Source: an uncultured Caulobacterales bacterium (GTDB taxonomy: Bacteria > Pseudomonadota > Alphaproteobacteria > Caulobacterales > Caulobacteraceae). Taken from it: a stretch of 64,000 nt of DNA. A program made the translations under genes and the position numbers. The number at the start of each line of letters is the position of its first letter. The first letter of the stretch is position 1. A model generated the notes under the pieces. The model saw only the letters and a list, made by a program, of their open reading frames with translations, ran no database searches and was not told the origin of the DNA. This document shows, piece after piece, positions 8,699-17,705 of the stretch. The stretch lies in NCBI GenBank assembly GCA_903862425.1, contig CAIOYC010000039.1, forward strand, positions 1 to 64,000. Reading direction: 5' to 3'.

Positions 8699-9256
8699 AT
8701 GAATCCGGATGCACGCATAAACCTCGAGCAGGTTTCGATCCTGCTGCTGGACGGCGCCGTCGGCATGAGTGTGCTGGCGCAGATTTTCGGCGGTTTCGGC
8801 GCGCGCAAGCTCTACAAGTGCACGACGTTCGACGAGGCCAAGGCTGTCCTGAAAGACAGCGAAATCGATCTTGTGGTCCTCAATGACGAGGTGGACGGAA
8901 CGCCCGGACACGAGGTGGTGCGATGGCTGAGGCGGCTGGACGGCAATGTGAACGCCTTTGCTTCGGTGATCCTGGTGGGAGGGCACGTGCGTCGCTCGCA
9001 GGTGCAGCTCACGCGCGATTGCGGCGCCAATTTCCTCATGGCCAAGCCGCTGAGCCCGCGCATGGTGCTGGAGCGGGTGGTGTGGGTCTCGCGCGAGAAG
9101 CGCCCCTTTGTTGGGACCGATACCTATGCCGGTCCCGACCGGCGCTTCCATATCCCGTCGGAACGGGAGAACCTCGGTCGCCGTCGAGGGGATGGCCTAT
9201 CCCCGGTCGATGCCGCAAATCCCCTTCTGCCCTTGATCGGAGACGCAAAAACATGA
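8699..9256 (+). CDS. Receiver-like protein with Asn in place of the phospho-Asp
   Basis: The 185-residue protein has a CheY-like alpha/beta pattern (VSILLLDGAVGMSVLAQIFG, DLVVLNDEVDGTPGHEVV, VILVGGH, NFLMAKPLSP with the conserved Lys). At the phospho-acceptor position the residue is Asn62, followed by Asp63, so it is probably not phosphorylated in the usual way. The C-terminal ~50 residues are basic and extended (YAGPDRRFHIPSEREN). Its stop overlaps the start of the next gene (ATGA), so the two are coupled. Similar receivers are found in Caulobacterales; function unknown. Confidence 0.75.
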   Translation: MNPDARINLEQVSILLLDGAVGMSVLAQIFGGFGARKLYKCTTFDEAKAVLKDSEIDLVVLNDEVDGTPGHEVVRWLRRLDGNVNAFASVILVGGHVRRSQVQLTRDCGANFLMAKPLSPRMVLERVVWVSREKRPFVGTDTYAGPDRRFHIPSERENLGRRRGDGLSPVDAANPLLPLIGDAKT

Positions 9257-9726
9257 GCGTCGTCAGGTTCATTCCTCAGGTTAACCGGCTGGCTAAGGCC
9301 ATGGCCGGACCGGGCGGCAAGAAGGCTTCCGAGGCCATCGCCGACGCCCAGGCGGGGCTCGATACGATCGCCCCGCCCTGTGTCGAAGCGATCGACGAGG
9401 CCCTGCTGCGGATCGAAGCCGCGACCGCCGCCGCCGGCCCCCTGGCGGAAGGCCGATCCGAGGCGATCTACCGCGACGCCAACCGCATCTTCGGGCTCGG
9501 CGGACTGTTCGGCCTGGACGATATGGGCAAGGTGGCCTGGAGCCTGTGTGAGTTGATCGATCTAAGCGCCGGGACCGCGCCGTCCGCCCGCGCCGCCATC
9601 GACGCCCATGTCCGCAGCCTGCGCCTGCTTCGCTTCGGCGCGCTGCCCGAAGTCGAACGGGCTGCAGTGCTGGCGGGTCTCGACCGTCTTCTGGCCCATG
9701 TACGCGGCGAGGCGGCCGAGGCCTGA
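9253..9726 (+). CDS. Small helical protein partnered with the pseudo-receiver (CheE-like)
   Basis: A 157-residue, Ala-rich, predicted all-helical protein. It resembles proteins annotated CheE in Caulobacterales (start NRLAKAMAGPGGKKASEAIA, then a long helical bundle with AIYRDANRIFGLGGLFGLDDMGKVAWSLCELID, which I describe here only in pieces). The helical bundle could be an Hpt-like partner of receivers, but no canonical HxxKG phospho-His motif is visible. It is translationally coupled to the upstream pseudo-receiver. The CheE name is a recollection, not a search result. Confidence 0.6.
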   Translation: MSVVRFIPQVNRLAKAMAGPGGKKASEAIADAQAGLDTIAPPCVEAIDEALLRIEAATAAAGPLAEGRSEAIYRDANRIFGLGGLFGLDDMGKVAWSLCELIDLSAGTAPSARAAIDAHVRSLRLLRFGALPEVERAAVLAGLDRLLAHVRGEAAEA

Positions 9727-9781
9727 CAGTCGCGGAGCTTTGCTGGTAGGTTGGTCTTCGACACGGTTGAGGACGACGCCT

Positions 9782-10321
9782 ATGAGCCGCATCTTCGGCA
9801 AGGTCTGTCAGAACGGCTATGTGGTTCGCAACATCCACTCGGCCATGCACCACTGGATCGAAGTCCTGGGCGTCGGCCCGTGGTTCTATATCGAGGACGT
9901 GAAGACCGACTGGTTCACTTATCGCGGTCAGCCTTCCGAGGTGAAGATGTCCATCGCCCTGGCCAATTCCGGCGATCTGCAGATCGAACTGATCCAGCCG
10001 CGCAATGATGCGCCCTCCATGTACCGCGACTTCCTCAGCACAGGGCGCGAGGGCCTCCAGCACATGTCGTATTGGACCGAGGACTATCAGGGCCTGTATG
10101 ACCGCGCCCTGTCGCTCGGCTACACGGTCGGGCACGAAGGTCAGATCGGCGGCGAGAAGGGACGCTTCGCCTATTTCGACACCGAATCCCAGGCTGGAGC
10201 CCATCCCGGCACGGTGGTGGAAATTTCCGACATCAGCGGGACCAAGGGACGGACCTTCGCCCACATCCGCCGCGCGTCGGAAGGCTGGGATGGGACCAAC
10301 CCGATCCGGACCTTCGGCTAG
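9782..10321 (+). CDS. VOC (glyoxalase/bleomycin-resistance) superfamily protein
   Basis: A 179-residue protein with the two beta-alpha-beta-beta-beta modules of the VOC fold. The first holds QNGYVVRNIHSAMHHWIEVL and QIELIQP, the second GLQHMSYWTEDYQGLY and TVVEISD, giving candidate metal ligands His and Glu. Members of this group (Glyoxalase_4, methylmalonyl-CoA epimerase-like) include epimerases, dioxygenases and lyases. The substrate is not evident. It stands 55 bases after the CheE-like gene. Confidence 0.78.
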   Translation: MSRIFGKVCQNGYVVRNIHSAMHHWIEVLGVGPWFYIEDVKTDWFTYRGQPSEVKMSIALANSGDLQIELIQPRNDAPSMYRDFLSTGREGLQHMSYWTEDYQGLYDRALSLGYTVGHEGQIGGEKGRFAYFDTESQAGAHPGTVVEISDISGTKGRTFAHIRRASEGWDGTNPIRTFG

Positions 10322-10435
10322 CCGCTGCATATCCCGCCATTGCGCCGACCTCTGCCTGCCGCTATCTCACGCCCCACCCCAATATGACTGATGGAGCGCG
10401 GGTTCGGCCCGCCCGCTCCGCATGAGAGTGCACCT

Positions 10436-12103
<1,668 letters not shown>

Positions 12104-12135
12104 ATAACCAGGCCCCGTCGAGCCCGGCCTTGCGC

Positions 12136-12161
12136 GGAACGACCTTAGCCATAGGAGCGTT
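12136..12161 (+). promoter_or_regulatory. Candidate EcfG/sigma-T promoter for the Crp/Fnr gene
   Basis: GGAAC (12136-12140), 17 bases, then CGTT (12158-12161) matches the alphaproteobacterial general stress response promoter consensus GGAAC-N16/17-CGTT. Transcription would begin near 12168, which argues for the downstream TTG 12209 start of the regulator, with GAGG in front, rather than GTG 12170. Confidence 0.5.
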
Positions 12162-12208
12162 CGTCCCGAGTGCGGCCAAGCTGGGCCGCTGCTGAATCGA
12201 GGCTGCTT

Positions 12209-12934
12209 TTGGCACTGTCAAATCCGCTGATCGCCAAGCTTGAAAAGCGGGACCGGCTTTCGCCCGAGGAACGGCGGGTGCTCGAGGCTGCGCCTTTCGT
12301 GATCAAGAACGTCCCGGCTGGCGAAGATATCGCCGAGGAGGGGCAGACGCTGGATTTCAGCACCATGGTGCTGGAGGGCTGGACCACGCGCAACAAGGTG
12401 CTGGAAGACGGGCGGCGGCAGATCACCGCCTTCCACATCGCCGGCGACTTCGTCGATCTGCACTCCTTCCTGCTGAAGCCCATGGACCATAGCGTGACGG
12501 CGGTGACGCCGTGCCGCCTGGCCCTGGTCAAACACGCTGTTCTCACCGAGATCACCGAGAAGCATCCGCACCTGACGCGGATGCTGTGGCTCAGCACCCT
12601 GATCGACGCGGCGATCCACCGCGAGTGGCTGGTGGCGCTCGGCCGCCGCAGTGCGCTGAGCAATCTGGCTCACCTGCTCTGCGAACTCTATCTGCGGCTG
12701 GAGACGGTCGGGCTCACCAAGGGGGGCAGCTTCCAGTTTCCGGTGACCCAGGTCTTGCTGGCCGATGCGCTTGGCCTGTCGCCGGTGCATGTGAACCGCG
12801 TGCTGCAGGAGCTGCGGCGCGAAGATTTCGTCACCTGGCGAGGCGCGAACGTGGTGATCAAGGACTTCGACAAGCTGAAGGCGGTCGGGGAATTCGACCC
12901 GACCTACCTCAACCTTACCCCCGTGCCGCGATAA
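12209..12934 (+). CDS. Crp/Fnr-family transcriptional regulator
   Basis: A 241-residue regulator with an N-terminal cyclic-nucleotide-binding-like beta roll (GEDIAEEGQTLDFSTMVLEG, DFVDLHSFLL) and a C-terminal winged helix. The recognition helix region is LLADALGLSPVHVNRVLQEL. It has no N-terminal Cys cluster, so it is not an oxygen-sensing FNR. The recognition helix (VHVNR) differs from the E-x-x-S-R of FNR/FixK. TTG 12209 is favoured as start (GAGG six bases upstream, and the promoter noted above); GTG 12170 is the alternative. The ligand is unknown. Confidence 0.85.
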   Translation: MALSNPLIAKLEKRDRLSPEERRVLEAAPFVIKNVPAGEDIAEEGQTLDFSTMVLEGWTTRNKVLEDGRRQITAFHIAGDFVDLHSFLLKPMDHSVTAVTPCRLALVKHAVLTEITEKHPHLTRMLWLSTLIDAAIHREWLVALGRRSALSNLAHLLCELYLRLETVGLTKGGSFQFPVTQVLLADALGLSPVHVNRVLQELRREDFVTWRGANVVIKDFDKLKAVGEFDPTYLNLTPVPR

Positions 12935-12960
12935 CGCCTGAACGCCACGCGGCTGAAGGT

Positions 12961-13611
12961 CTAAGAGATCGCCAACTGCGTCACGCCGCGTGCACTCACA
13001 TCCTTGCCATGGACATCCTTGTAGACGCCGAGCTTGGCGCTATCCCAAGTGGCGGCGACCGTCCGTTTGACCGACGCGCTGGGGACGAGCCCGGCCAAGT
13101 TAGGGGTCGGATCGGTCGTGGTGCTGGGCAGCTTTGCCGCGATCTTCAGCTTAGCCGGAAAGCCGAGTTGGGCTGGGGTCTTGGTGGTGGGGTAGAACCG
13201 AGCTTCGCCGCTGATCTGGTATTTGCCACGGGTGGTGGCGATGGGCTGGCCATCCTTGGCGTTGGGCTTACTTTCGGGACCGGTCTTGGCGAACCAGTTC
13301 GATTGGAATTGATCGCCGTCGATCACTCCAGTTCCGGCGGGGACGTCGAACAGCTCCCAATAGGTGAGGACGTCTAGGAACAGGGTATCGTTTTGAGGGT
13401 CGAAGGCGGTTTTGGCCTGATCCAGGCTCAGGGGCATCTCCAGGCCGCCGTTGACCATGACCAGATCGGTTAGGCTGCGCGTGACCTTTTGGATAATGAC
13501 GCCCTGGACGCGATTGGTGAGCGCCCAATCGTCGATATAGGTGAAGGCGCCGCAAACATAGACGCTGCGGCTATTGGCGCGCTCGGCGCGGGTGAGGACG
13601 GGGGCTGGCAT
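12961..13611 (-). CDS. Unknown protein, last gene of the DUF2589 operon
   Basis: 216 residues, no signal peptide or membrane segment. It looks beta-rich and contains RVQGVIIQKVTRSL, LTYWELFDV, YQISGEARFYPTTKTP and LPSTTTDPTPN. I have an impression of a wider family of proteins with 'I/VQxV', 'GEAKFY' and 'LPSTTT' elements but cannot name it. Start ATG 13611 lies four bases after the stop of the previous gene in the operon. Function unknown; it probably works with the five genes upstream. An in-frame extension upstream runs antisense-like through the neighbour and was discarded. Confidence 0.65.
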   Translation of the reverse strand: MPAPVLTRAERANSRSVYVCGAFTYIDDWALTNRVQGVIIQKVTRSLTDLVMVNGGLEMPLSLDQAKTAFDPQNDTLFLDVLTYWELFDVPAGTGVIDGDQFQSNWFAKTGPESKPNAKDGQPIATTRGKYQISGEARFYPTTKTPAQLGFPAKLKIAAKLPSTTTDPTPNLAGLVPSASVKRTVAATWDSAKLGVYKDVHGKDVSARGVTQLAIS

Positions 13612-13615
13612 CTTA

Positions 13616-14068
13616 CTACAATGTCGTCCGGCCAGCGACCGTCTGGGCGCCTGTCGCGGATTGGACCAAGCCGACGCAATAGCCGAGGCAGTCGAGTGGG
13701 AAGCCTTTCTTAACGGCGGTGGAGGCCGCAAGTCTTGCCGCGAATGCGGTGTTGTAGGCCGTGGCCTGAGCGGCGGTGATGACGTCTGCGCCTGAGGCGA
13801 TGACGACGGCGACCTGGCTGCTGAACTCGTAATACCCGGCGGCGGGGCCAGCCTTGATACTCGTGCCGACGGCGAAGCTCTCGCAAGCCTGGGACGAGAA
13901 TTGTTTAAGCGTGGCGGCCGCATCGACGGGATCGACATTGGCGTTGGGCGAAAGCACAATCAGCGCGTGAGAATAACTTTTCGCCGCAGCCGCTTGGTTT
14001 TTGGCGAGGTCAGCGACCAGCTTGTCCGGGTTATAGTTCGATAGCGAACACAGAATCTTCCAGCTCAT
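13616..14068 (-). CDS. Unknown protein in the DUF2589 operon
   Basis: 150 residues beginning MSWKILCSLSNYNPDKLVADL and rich in Ala, with alternating hydrophobic segments (SHALIVLSP, QVAVVIASGADVI) suggesting an alpha/beta fold. Four Cys are present, including LDCLGYC. No recognised family. ATG 14068 is chosen because AAGGAG is seven bases upstream and its ATGA overlaps the stop of the preceding gene. It is the fifth gene of the operon. Confidence 0.65.
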   Translation of the reverse strand: MSWKILCSLSNYNPDKLVADLAKNQAAAAKSYSHALIVLSPNANVDPVDAAATLKQFSSQACESFAVGTSIKAGPAAGYYEFSSQVAVVIASGADVITAAQATAYNTAFAARLAASTAVKKGFPLDCLGYCVGLVQSATGAQTVAGRTTL

Positions 14069-14403
14069 TTCCATTCTCCTTGTCTTGCGTTCTTGGGTGT
14101 GGCGGACGTCTGCACGACGGCGCGTTCCAGGCCGTCGGCGGCGAAGCGCACGGTGACTGTGACGGTCTCGTGCAGGGGCAAACCCCTCAGAAGCCAGCCT
14201 AGAAGGCTGCGCCACAGGTCGATCGCCGTGAGGAAGGGCGGCAGTCGAAGGGGGCGTCGTTCGATCCAGCTGATCTCGACCCGCTCCAGGCTGAAGCCGG
14301 CGGGCCCCAGCTGGGCCTGACTGAGATCGATCACCGGCGTCAGCCAGCGCGCGAGCCGCTCCGCCCGCCTTCCCGCCTTTCGCCCTGTCCGCGCCGCCGT
14401 CAT
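14065..14403 (-). CDS. Small unknown protein in the DUF2589 operon
   Basis: 112 residues with a strongly basic N-terminus (TAARTGRKAGRRAERLARWL). A middle section follows with alternating strands (FSLERVEISWIERRPLRLPP) and a Trp/Leu-rich stretch (LWRSLLGWLLRGLPL) that could be an amphipathic or membrane-touching helix. The start ATG 14403 overlaps the stop of the 88-residue gene (ATGA), and its own stop overlaps the next start. No family recognised; the start is set by the coupling. Confidence 0.6.
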   Translation of the reverse strand: MTAARTGRKAGRRAERLARWLTPVIDLSQAQLGPAGFSLERVEISWIERRPLRLPPFLTAIDLWRSLLGWLLRGLPLHETVTVTVRFAADGLERAVVQTSATPKNARQGEWK

Positions 14404-14666
14404 TCCATCCACGCCGGCTTGCGAGGAAAGCCCACGTGATAGACGTGGTACTGCATCACCACCTGGTGCTCGCCTACGTGGAGGATATTGAAGCTCTTCT
14501 CCACGCCGATGATGACGCCCCTCGGATAGTCCGAGAGGCATCGGTTCAAGAGCTTGGTGGCATGCTCGATTTCCTCGTGGGATTTCAGCGAAGTCGGGTC
14601 GTGACTTCCCACCAGGATGCGCTTGACGAAATGGACGTCGCTAAGCTGGAAAGGATTTTCCGCCAC
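14400..14666 (-). CDS. Small unknown protein in the DUF2589 operon
   Basis: 88 residues: an N-terminal segment (FQLSDVHFVKRILVGSHDP), a helical middle (EEIEHATKLLNRCLSDYPRG) and C-terminal strands (GVIIGVEKSFNILHVGEHQ, MQYHVYHVGF). Base and codon use match the neighbours. It starts 12 bases after the DUF2589 gene, so co-translation is likely. No recognised family. Confidence 0.65.
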   Translation of the reverse strand: MAENPFQLSDVHFVKRILVGSHDPTSLKSHEEIEHATKLLNRCLSDYPRGVIIGVEKSFNILHVGEHQVVMQYHVYHVGFPRKPAWME

Positions 14667-14678
14667 CCGCCGACCGCG

Positions 14679-15323
14679 CTATTTGGCTGGGATAGCCGGG
14701 GTGGCCGGTCCCGCCACCTTGGGCACTATGGCGGCGTTCATGATGTCGAGCACGCGAGCCAGACCTTCGGGCATACCCTTGTCCGAGGCATGTACCTCCA
14801 CATGGTACTTGGCCGAATTGTCCGAAGAGCGGGTGTTCTCCTGGTGGGTAGCGACCGAGCCCTCCACATGGACCTTGATGCTGAAGCAGCCCCAGCCAGC
14901 CTCCATGTCCGCGGCGAACTTGCCCTCCTTGTCCTCGCTGTCCTTGTGGGAGGTCGAGGACTTCACCTCCATGTCGAAGGTGATGTCGACCGTGTCGATG
15001 AACAGCGACGGGACCTTGACGATGGCGAGAAGCGGAACGTCCATGACGACTTCCTCGTCCTCGGTTCCACCCGATCCGTCCTCCTTCAGCTTGGTGCGGT
15101 TAAAGCTGAATTTGGCTGTGCGGATCGCTCCGACAGCGTTCTTGTCGTTGGCCGCGTCCGCATCGCTTGGCGGGTTGAAACCTACCACCTTGATGAAGGT
15201 CGCCGTCGCATTGGCGAGCGCGATCTGCGCATCGCAAGCCGCCCGCAAGGGCCCGCCGATCAGATCGGACATGGGCAATCCCTTGAACTGGGACGCCATA
15301 TCTACAAGGCCGTCGTCCGCCAT
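14679..15323 (-). CDS. DUF2589-domain protein
   Basis: 214 residues matching the DUF2589 pattern as I recall it. The N-terminal helix is FKGLPMSDLIGGPLRAACDA followed by ALANATATFIKVVGF. An acidic core strand region follows (MDVPLLAIVKVPSLFIDTVD, ITFDMEVKSS) and a C-terminal segment reads HVEVHASDKGMPEGLARVLD. No signal peptide. The C-terminal motif 'V-x-V-x-A-x-D-x-x-x-PEGLAR-L' recurs in the other DUF2589-like gene upstream, so the two are paralogues. The ribosome-binding site AAGGGGG is close to ATG 15323. Function of the family is unknown. Confidence 0.75.
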   Translation of the reverse strand: MADDGLVDMASQFKGLPMSDLIGGPLRAACDAQIALANATATFIKVVGFNPPSDADAANDKNAVGAIRTAKFSFNRTKLKEDGSGGTEDEEVVMDVPLLAIVKVPSLFIDTVDITFDMEVKSSTSHKDSEDKEGKFAADMEAGWGCFSIKVHVEGSVATHQENTRSSDNSAKYHVEVHASDKGMPEGLARVLDIMNAAIVPKVAGPATPAIPAK

Positions 15324-15337
15324 CGCATTTCCCCCTT

Positions 15338-15390
15338 AAAAAGCGCCGCCCAATGCCGCGCCGTTCCTGTTTTGGCTCCGCGCTGGGCGG
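15338..15390 (-). terminator. Hairpin plus T-run between the two DUF2589 genes (possible attenuator)
   Basis: On the minus strand CCGCCCA (15390-15384) can pair with TGGGCGG (15352-15346), with partial extension inward. It is followed by CGC and five Ts (15342-15338), just before the ribosome-binding site of the downstream DUF2589 gene. This looks like an internal terminator or attenuator that would let the first gene be made in excess. Confidence 0.35.
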
Positions 15391-15398
15391 TCGAAGCC

Positions 15399-15950
15399 TT
15401 AGCTCGTCGGCGAGTCCTGCGGCGCGGGACGCTGGCCGTGCATCTTGTTCAGTTCGGTCAATAGGCGCGCCAGGCCCTCGGGCACCTCCGCATCGCGAAC
15501 CTTGACCACCACGTGCGCCTTGCGCCCCTTGGCCGCGCTCGATCCGTTGAAGGAGTCGGTCAGGATGCGCCGTACCTTGGGCACGGGCGAAGTGTCGTCC
15601 TTGGTCAGCGACCTCACCGCTTCGGGGCTGTCGAGCGTGCCGTCGTCTTCGACGCCGCCAAGTTCGATATCGAACTCGACCTGCACTTCGCTGATCCGAA
15701 GCGGATTGAGCGGCACGAGAGTGAGGATCGGAATGTCGAGAAAGTCTTCATCGCCGGGCTTGGCGTCGTGCCGCAGGGACGGCAGGCGCATGCTCATCAG
15801 CAAGGGCCGCAGCGCCTTGTAGAAGAACCCACCGAGATTGAGGATTTGCTGGCGCTCCACCTCTTGCTGCGCGCTGGCGATCGCGCCGGCGATGCCCTGA
15901 ACGAGCGCGCAATGTGGTCCGCTCAGCCATAAACACCCCCAAGACCACAA
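15399..15950 (-). CDS. Second DUF2589-like protein; 5' end out of register
   Basis: From about residue 16 the reading is a good DUF2589-like protein: LVQGIAGAIASAQQEVERQQ, then FFYKALRPLL, FLDIPILTLVPLNPLRISEV, VQVEFDIEL and VVVKVRDAEVPEGLARLL. The only upstream in-frame start is a TTG at 15950 without a ribosome-binding site. An ATG at 15930 with GGGGGT upstream gives MAERTTLRA in another frame, one base too many or two too few relative to the body. So the gene is frameshifted at its start, has a sequencing error, or uses a poor start. It is first in the operon. Confidence 0.6.
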   Translation of the reverse strand: MWSWGCLWLSGPHCALVQGIAGAIASAQQEVERQQILNLGGFFYKALRPLLMSMRLPSLRHDAKPGDEDFLDIPILTLVPLNPLRISEVQVEFDIELGGVEDDGTLDSPEAVRSLTKDDTSPVPKVRRILTDSFNGSSAAKGRKAHVVVKVRDAEVPEGLARLLTELNKMHGQRPAPQDSPTS

Positions 15951-16207
15951 CCGTAGATGTCAGATAATATAGATGCAAGTCATAGTTTATTTCGATGCGC
16001 GCGATGGGTGTGCGGCCCGATCTGGGCCTGCCTTGCCCCGGCGAGGCGAAATGCCTCTGCTTTGGGTGGCGTTGGCCCTCCAGATGCCCTAAGCCTTCGG
16101 GTTCGAACGCCGCTCGGGTGCAGCCAAGGGCGAATCGGCGGACTGTTCGAACAGGCGGCGGCGCTCGGCCTCCGACTGACTCAAGAGACCTATCGGAGTT
16201 CTAGCCT
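15951..16207. promoter_or_regulatory. Intergenic region with A+T-rich promoter area for the DUF2589 operon
   Basis: Between the divergent DUF2589 operon and the SWIB gene. The segment 15955-16000 is locally A+T-rich (TATATTATC on the minus strand) and is the likely promoter for the six-gene operon. No clear -35 element or EcfG-type box is seen. The rest is ordinary high-GC sequence. Confidence 0.35.
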
Positions 16208-16468
16208 ATGGCTGACGCCAAGAAGATCAGCGGACTGCAGAAGCCGCTCACCCCCTCGCCGGAACTCGTGGCCGTGGTCGGCTCCGGTCAGATCGCGCGT
16301 AGCGACGCTGTGAAGAAGCTGTGGGACTACATCAAGGCCCACAACCTGCAGAACCCGGAAAACAAGCGCGAGATCATCGCCGACGCCAAGCTCAAGCCGC
16401 TGTTCAGCGGCAAGGACAAGGTGACGATGTTCGAAATGAACTCGCATCTCGCCAAGCACCTGAAGTAG
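16208..16468 (+). CDS. SWIB/MDM2 domain protein
   Basis: An 86-residue protein made almost entirely of a SWIB domain (LTPSPELVAVVGSGQIARSD, then KKLWDYIKAHNLQNPENKRE, ending MFEMNSHLAKHLK). In eukaryotes the domain occurs in chromatin remodellers; free-standing bacterial versions occur in Chlamydia, where they are linked to DNA topology, and in many alphaproteobacteria. Role here unknown; a DNA- or topoisomerase-associated role is inference from the family. Confidence 0.9.
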   Translation: MADAKKISGLQKPLTPSPELVAVVGSGQIARSDAVKKLWDYIKAHNLQNPENKREIIADAKLKPLFSGKDKVTMFEMNSHLAKHLK

Positions 16469-16564
16469 GGCGTCGTCCCGCCACGATCTTTCCGGCCAAG
16501 CTGAAACTTGGTCGGAGGGGTCGGGGTTCTCTGTCTACCTCATTGAGTAGATGGAGATTTTCCC

Positions 16565-17140
16565 ATGGCTGAACAGACATTGAATGGCCGACGCGTGGCG
16601 GTGCTCGCGACCGACGGCTTCGAGCAGTCCGAACTTGAAAAGCCGGTCGAAGCCTTGAAGGCGGCCGGCGCCACCGTCGAGGTGGTCTCGCCCACGTCCG
16701 GCGAAATCCAGGGCATGGAGCACGACCAGAAGGGCCGCATGGCCTCGGTCGATACCGAACTCAAGAACGCGAGCGCGGGCGACTATGACGCCCTGGTGCT
16801 TCCGGGCGGCGTCGCCAATCCTGACGCCCTGCGCCTGGAGCCCGAGGCTATCGCATTCGTGCGCAGCTTCGCCGAGGCGAACAAGCCCATCGCCGCCATC
16901 TGTCACGGTCCCTGGACCCTGATCAACGCCGAAGCGGTGGAAGGTAAGACCATGACCTCCTGGCCGTCTCTGGAGGTTGATCTGACCAATGCCGGCGCCG
17001 AATGGGTGGACCGTGAAGTGGTGGTGGACCGCGGTCTCGTCACCTCGCGCAAACCTGACGACCTGCCCGCCTTCTGCGCCAGGATGATCGAAGAATTCGC
17101 CGAAGGTCGTCACGGCGACGCGCCGGAGCCCGGCGCCTGA
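16565..17140 (+). CDS. DJ-1/PfpI family protein
   Basis: A 191-residue type 1 glutamine amidotransferase-like protein of the PfpI/YhbO group. Landmarks are the N-terminal VAVLATDGFEQSELEKPV, DALVLPGGVANPD, and the nucleophile elbow AAICHGPW with its Cys and following His. Relatives act as chaperones, deglycases or peptidases in stress. A short hairpin without a T tract (about 16489-16513) lies in the 96-base gap before it. Confidence 0.9.
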   Translation: MAEQTLNGRRVAVLATDGFEQSELEKPVEALKAAGATVEVVSPTSGEIQGMEHDQKGRMASVDTELKNASAGDYDALVLPGGVANPDALRLEPEAIAFVRSFAEANKPIAAICHGPWTLINAEAVEGKTMTSWPSLEVDLTNAGAEWVDREVVVDRGLVTSRKPDDLPAFCARMIEEFAEGRHGDAPEPGA

Positions 17141-17146
17141 TCCTCG

Positions 17147-17653
17147 TCAGACCGATTGGCGGAGAAACCGCCTGATATCCCGATCCGATTTCAGGCGCAC
17201 TACGCGGGCATCGCCGCCATAAGCGGCGATGCCCGCTTCGCGTCGTGGTGCCACCTTGTGGGGATAGGTCCAGATGAAAGCGATAAAGGCCCAGTCGATC
17301 TTTTCGGGACATCCTGCACCCATGTCCGCCCGCGTCCGGCCGATGTGGGTCGCCCAGCGCCACAGCACGCGCCATAGGCACAGCCAGCGTGGCCGGTCGA
17401 TCACCACGATGGTGTCGCAGCGCGGCAGGCGCAGGTCCGACGTGTTGCTGTAGTTTCCGTCCACCACCCAGCGATCCCCGGCCAGCGCCTCGGTCAGAAG
17501 CGTACGGAACTCGCCCCGGTCGCGCTCCACCCAGCCCGGCAGCCAGTGCAGGGCGTCGAGATGGACCACCGGCAGGCCGAGCTTGTCGCCCAGGGCCCGC
17601 GCCAAGGTGGATTTGCCGCCGCCGGAACAGCCGAGGATGGCGATGCGCCGCAT
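17147..17653 (-). CDS. Small P-loop kinase (adenylate kinase/FlaR-like)
   Basis: A 168-residue nucleotide kinase-like protein with Walker A GCSGGGKSTLARAL at the N-terminus, then LDALHWLPGWVERDRGEF and a DTIVVIDRP strand. This layout is typical of proteins annotated 'DNA topology modulation protein FlaR' or 'adenylate kinase'. The substrate is not known. ATG 17653 is used because an in-frame extension would overlap the divergent dehydrogenase gene, and homology starts at RRIAILGC. Confidence 0.8.
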   Translation of the reverse strand: MRRIAILGCSGGGKSTLARALGDKLGLPVVHLDALHWLPGWVERDRGEFRTLLTEALAGDRWVVDGNYSNTSDLRLPRCDTIVVIDRPRWLCLWRVLWRWATHIGRTRADMGAGCPEKIDWAFIAFIWTYPHKVAPRREAGIAAYGGDARVVRLKSDRDIRRFLRQSV

Positions 17654-17705
17654 GATGGGCTTTAAGCTCGATGGGCGCTGCTGCGTCAAATCCCGGACCC
17701 GCTTC

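Noticed and set aside
15957..16313. 118-codon plus-strand frame upstream of and into the SWIB gene
   Set aside because: It overlaps the real SWIB gene in another frame and covers the probable promoter of the DUF2589 operon.
16489..16513. Hairpin CCGGCCAAG/CTTGGTCGG between the SWIB and DJ-1 genes as a terminator
   Set aside because: Stem is real but no T tract follows, so it is not called a terminator.
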